From assembly GCA_021806355.1 (NCBI GenBank), contig JAJZXT010000096.1:1-15826 (forward strand): 15,826 nucleotides of DNA, read 5' to 3'. Source of the stretch: Thermoplasmata archaeon (lineage in GTDB: Archaea > Thermoplasmatota > Thermoplasmata > Thermoplasmatales > Thermoplasmataceae). The notes beneath the pieces are model-generated. The model saw only the letters and a list, made by a program, of their open reading frames with translations. It made no database searches and was not told the origin of the DNA. Of the stretch, positions 14,404-15,826 are shown one piece after another (position 1 is the stretch's first letter; each line of letters opens with the position of its first letter). Made by a program: the position numbers and the translations under genes.

Positions 14404-15807
14404 TTAACTCCACAATTTTTTAGGGAATATACTTGTTCCAAGCATCTCGTCTATCTTTTCAACGCTTGAAGGAATCTCGCTCAGTGTTTCCTTGTTTCCC
14501 CTGACTATCTTGTATACCTTTGAGAATTTCAGGAGCACATCTTTCACGGATATCTTGCTGGTTAGATCAGCAGCCCTGATCAGGACGAATATGCTGTAAT
14601 ACAGGTAAAGGGAAAGGAAAGATATGAAGAAATAACCCCTGAGCGAATCGTCATTGCTCAGGTATGATTTGTCATTCTCAAGCTCGTTCTTCATGGCATC
14701 GAATGCCTGTTCCACCTCTTCACGCTGCTTGTAGAGATTGTATATCATCTCAGGATCGTCTCTTACGTTGGACAGGATTGATATCTTCCCGAACCTGGCC
14801 GATTCGGTATCGAATTCCCTCTGTGTCCTCTTCTTTTCCGCAATCATCTTTATGAAAGTGGATGATTCCTCCGCCATGAGCATCTGGTCCTGGAACATGT
14901 ATATCCTTAGGCCATCCCTGTTCAGGAATCCTGACCTGATCCCCCTGTCACGATATACGAAGCTGGAGTTCAGATCCATGCCATAATCTATTATCTCCTG
15001 GTTCCTGCGTAGAGGCATTACGAACCTCATATCCATCCGCATGATCTCAGCCAGATCGTGCGATGAGAATCCCGTATCAAGGACAAGAATACCGTCGAAA
15101 TTGATCTCCTCAAGCACCTTTCTCAGCGATTTCACGTCTCTCACCGATCCCTCTACCGGTTTGAGGAAAACCGGCCGGTATTGATCGAGATCGAATGCCA
15201 GCGCCATGTTTATCTGCGGCAGGTATATGTGATCCGCATTGTGACCCTTCGCGGCAACGTTCAGGTTCACTGATCTGGAGAATATGCTTGACAGGTCGAA
15301 TGCAAGCTTCTTTGATTCTGTTATGAGGGACTGGAAAAGATCCATCTGTGCGCCCATGTCTGATCCGATATCCATGAGAAGGTCAGTGAGCGTGTTCTGT
15401 GACAGGTGAGCCTTGATCTCCCTTGAAACATGGAGTTTCTCCCACCGATCCTTCACGGATTTCAGTGGAACCGAATCCATGAGCCTCACCACGGATAGCG
15501 CATATAGATCAGGCCACCTGTCAGGGAAATATTTCTGCAGCCTTGCAATCATGTCTCCTGACAGCGAATATACCAGGGCTGAATTGCCGTATTCATATAT
15601 TGACCTGATCTCCTTTGCCTTCTCGATTATGCCCGTTCGGGTAATCCTTCCTATATAATCGGAAACCTTGACTGCCTTCTTGCTGTTGCGATCATACCTT
15701 GATGTTGAGTGATAGAGATAATAGTTCCCGTTGAGGGGTTTTGCTTCCAGGGGAATATTTCGCTTCTTCCTTTCCTCCTCCACTATCTTCTTTACCCAGT
15801 CTTCCAC
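14404..15807 (-). CDS. IS4-group (IS1634/IS1549-like) DDE transposase
   Basis: A full-length 467-residue transposase. The likely catalytic triad is D171 (AFDLSSIF), D244 (ILVLDTGFSS) and E366. The C-terminal region YKQREEVEQAFDAMK fits the IS4-group signature Y-x2-R-x3-E-x6-K exactly (Y359, R362, E366, K373). The following NELENDKSYL plus RGYFFISFLSLYLYYS segment is typical of IS1634/IS1549-type enzymes. Transposases of this kind cut and paste their own element. The frame starts at a GTG (15807), directly next to a palindrome. Codon choice is visibly more GC-rich than in the flanking genes, suggesting recent arrival. I could not match left and right inverted repeats, since the left end lies at or beyond the window edge. 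Confidence 0.9.
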   Translation of the reverse strand: MEDWVKKIVEEERKKRNIPLEAKPLNGNYYLYHSTSRYDRNSKKAVKVSDYIGRITRTGIIEKAKEIRSIYEYGNSALVYSLSGDMIARLQKYFPDRWPDLYALSVVRLMDSVPLKSVKDRWEKLHVSREIKAHLSQNTLTDLLMDIGSDMGAQMDLFQSLITESKKLAFDLSSIFSRSVNLNVAAKGHNADHIYLPQINMALAFDLDQYRPVFLKPVEGSVRDVKSLRKVLEEINFDGILVLDTGFSSHDLAEIMRMDMRFVMPLRRNQEIIDYGMDLNSSFVYRDRGIRSGFLNRDGLRIYMFQDQMLMAEESSTFIKMIAEKKRTQREFDTESARFGKISILSNVRDDPEMIYNLYKQREEVEQAFDAMKNELENDKSYLSNDDSLRGYFFISFLSLYLYYSIFVLIRAADLTSKISVKDVLLKFSKVYKIVRGNKETLSEIPSSVEKIDEMLGTSIFPKKLWS

Positions 15808-15826
15808 TAATCCCTATAGGGATTAG
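15807..15826. repeat. perfect 20-bp palindrome at the window end
   Basis: CTAATCCC-TATA-GGGATTAG is a perfect palindrome directly upstream of the transposase start codon and forms the last bases of the window. It may be part of the insertion-sequence end, the transposase operator, or an assembly artefact at a repeat. Confidence 0.6.

Noticed and set aside
14366..14410. Search for a terminal inverted repeat of the IS4-group element matching the palindrome at 15807-15826.
   Set aside because: Only a short TATAG match was seen, too weak to define an element boundary.

Overview
The window looks like a chromosomal segment of a Thermoplasmatales archaeon (Ferroplasma/Cuniculiplasma/Thermoplasma-like). 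This rests on a tRNA-Leu of archaeal form without encoded CCA, GGTGA-type Shine-Dalgarno sites on internal genes, and TATA boxes about 25 nt before many first codons (leaderless mRNAs). It also rests on an alkyltransferase-endonuclease V fusion known from Ferroplasma and a membrane transporter packed with N-glycosylation sequons. Base composition is AT-rich. The lineage is an inference from gene content, not a database match.

Layout: positions 1-516 hold the N-terminal half of an MFS exporter (minus strand, cut by the window edge). Positions 758-2599 are a compact plus-strand unit: a two-CxxC zinc-ribbon protein, an ABC ATPase and its ABC-2 permease. Positions 2760-6183 form an accessory island. 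It contains two DUF217-type VapB / PIN-domain VapC toxin-antitoxin modules, and between them a DinB-like protein gene (minus) and a stand-alone IS200/IS605-type TnpB nuclease. The 3' end of the TnpB gene folds into a series of hairpins typical of an omega RNA (reRNA). The predicted guide segment runs straight into the leader of the second vapBC operon.

Positions 6348-7277 encode a TIGR01777-type NAD(P)-dependent epimerase (minus). Positions 7407-7631 are a C-terminal scrap of an ISL3-family transposase lying beside tRNA-Leu(CAG) (7667-7751, minus). Positions 8101-9075 encode the alkyltransferase-endonuclease V fusion (minus). It is divergent from a large two-repeat MMPL/RND transporter (9238-12297, plus), which is followed by a hairpin plus oligo-T terminator. 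Next come an L-2-hydroxyglutarate oxidase-like flavoprotein (12360-13691, TTG start), a convergent DUF998 membrane protein (13769-14347, minus) and an intact IS4-group DDE transposase (14404-15807, minus). The window stops exactly on a perfect 20-bp palindrome just upstream of that transposase, consistent with a repeat-caused assembly break.

Housekeeping, repair and transport genes alternate with mobile and toxin-antitoxin cargo. The best candidate for a small self-contained system is the TnpB/omega-RNA unit flanked by two vapBC modules. All components belong to known families; the arrangement is the less ordinary part.
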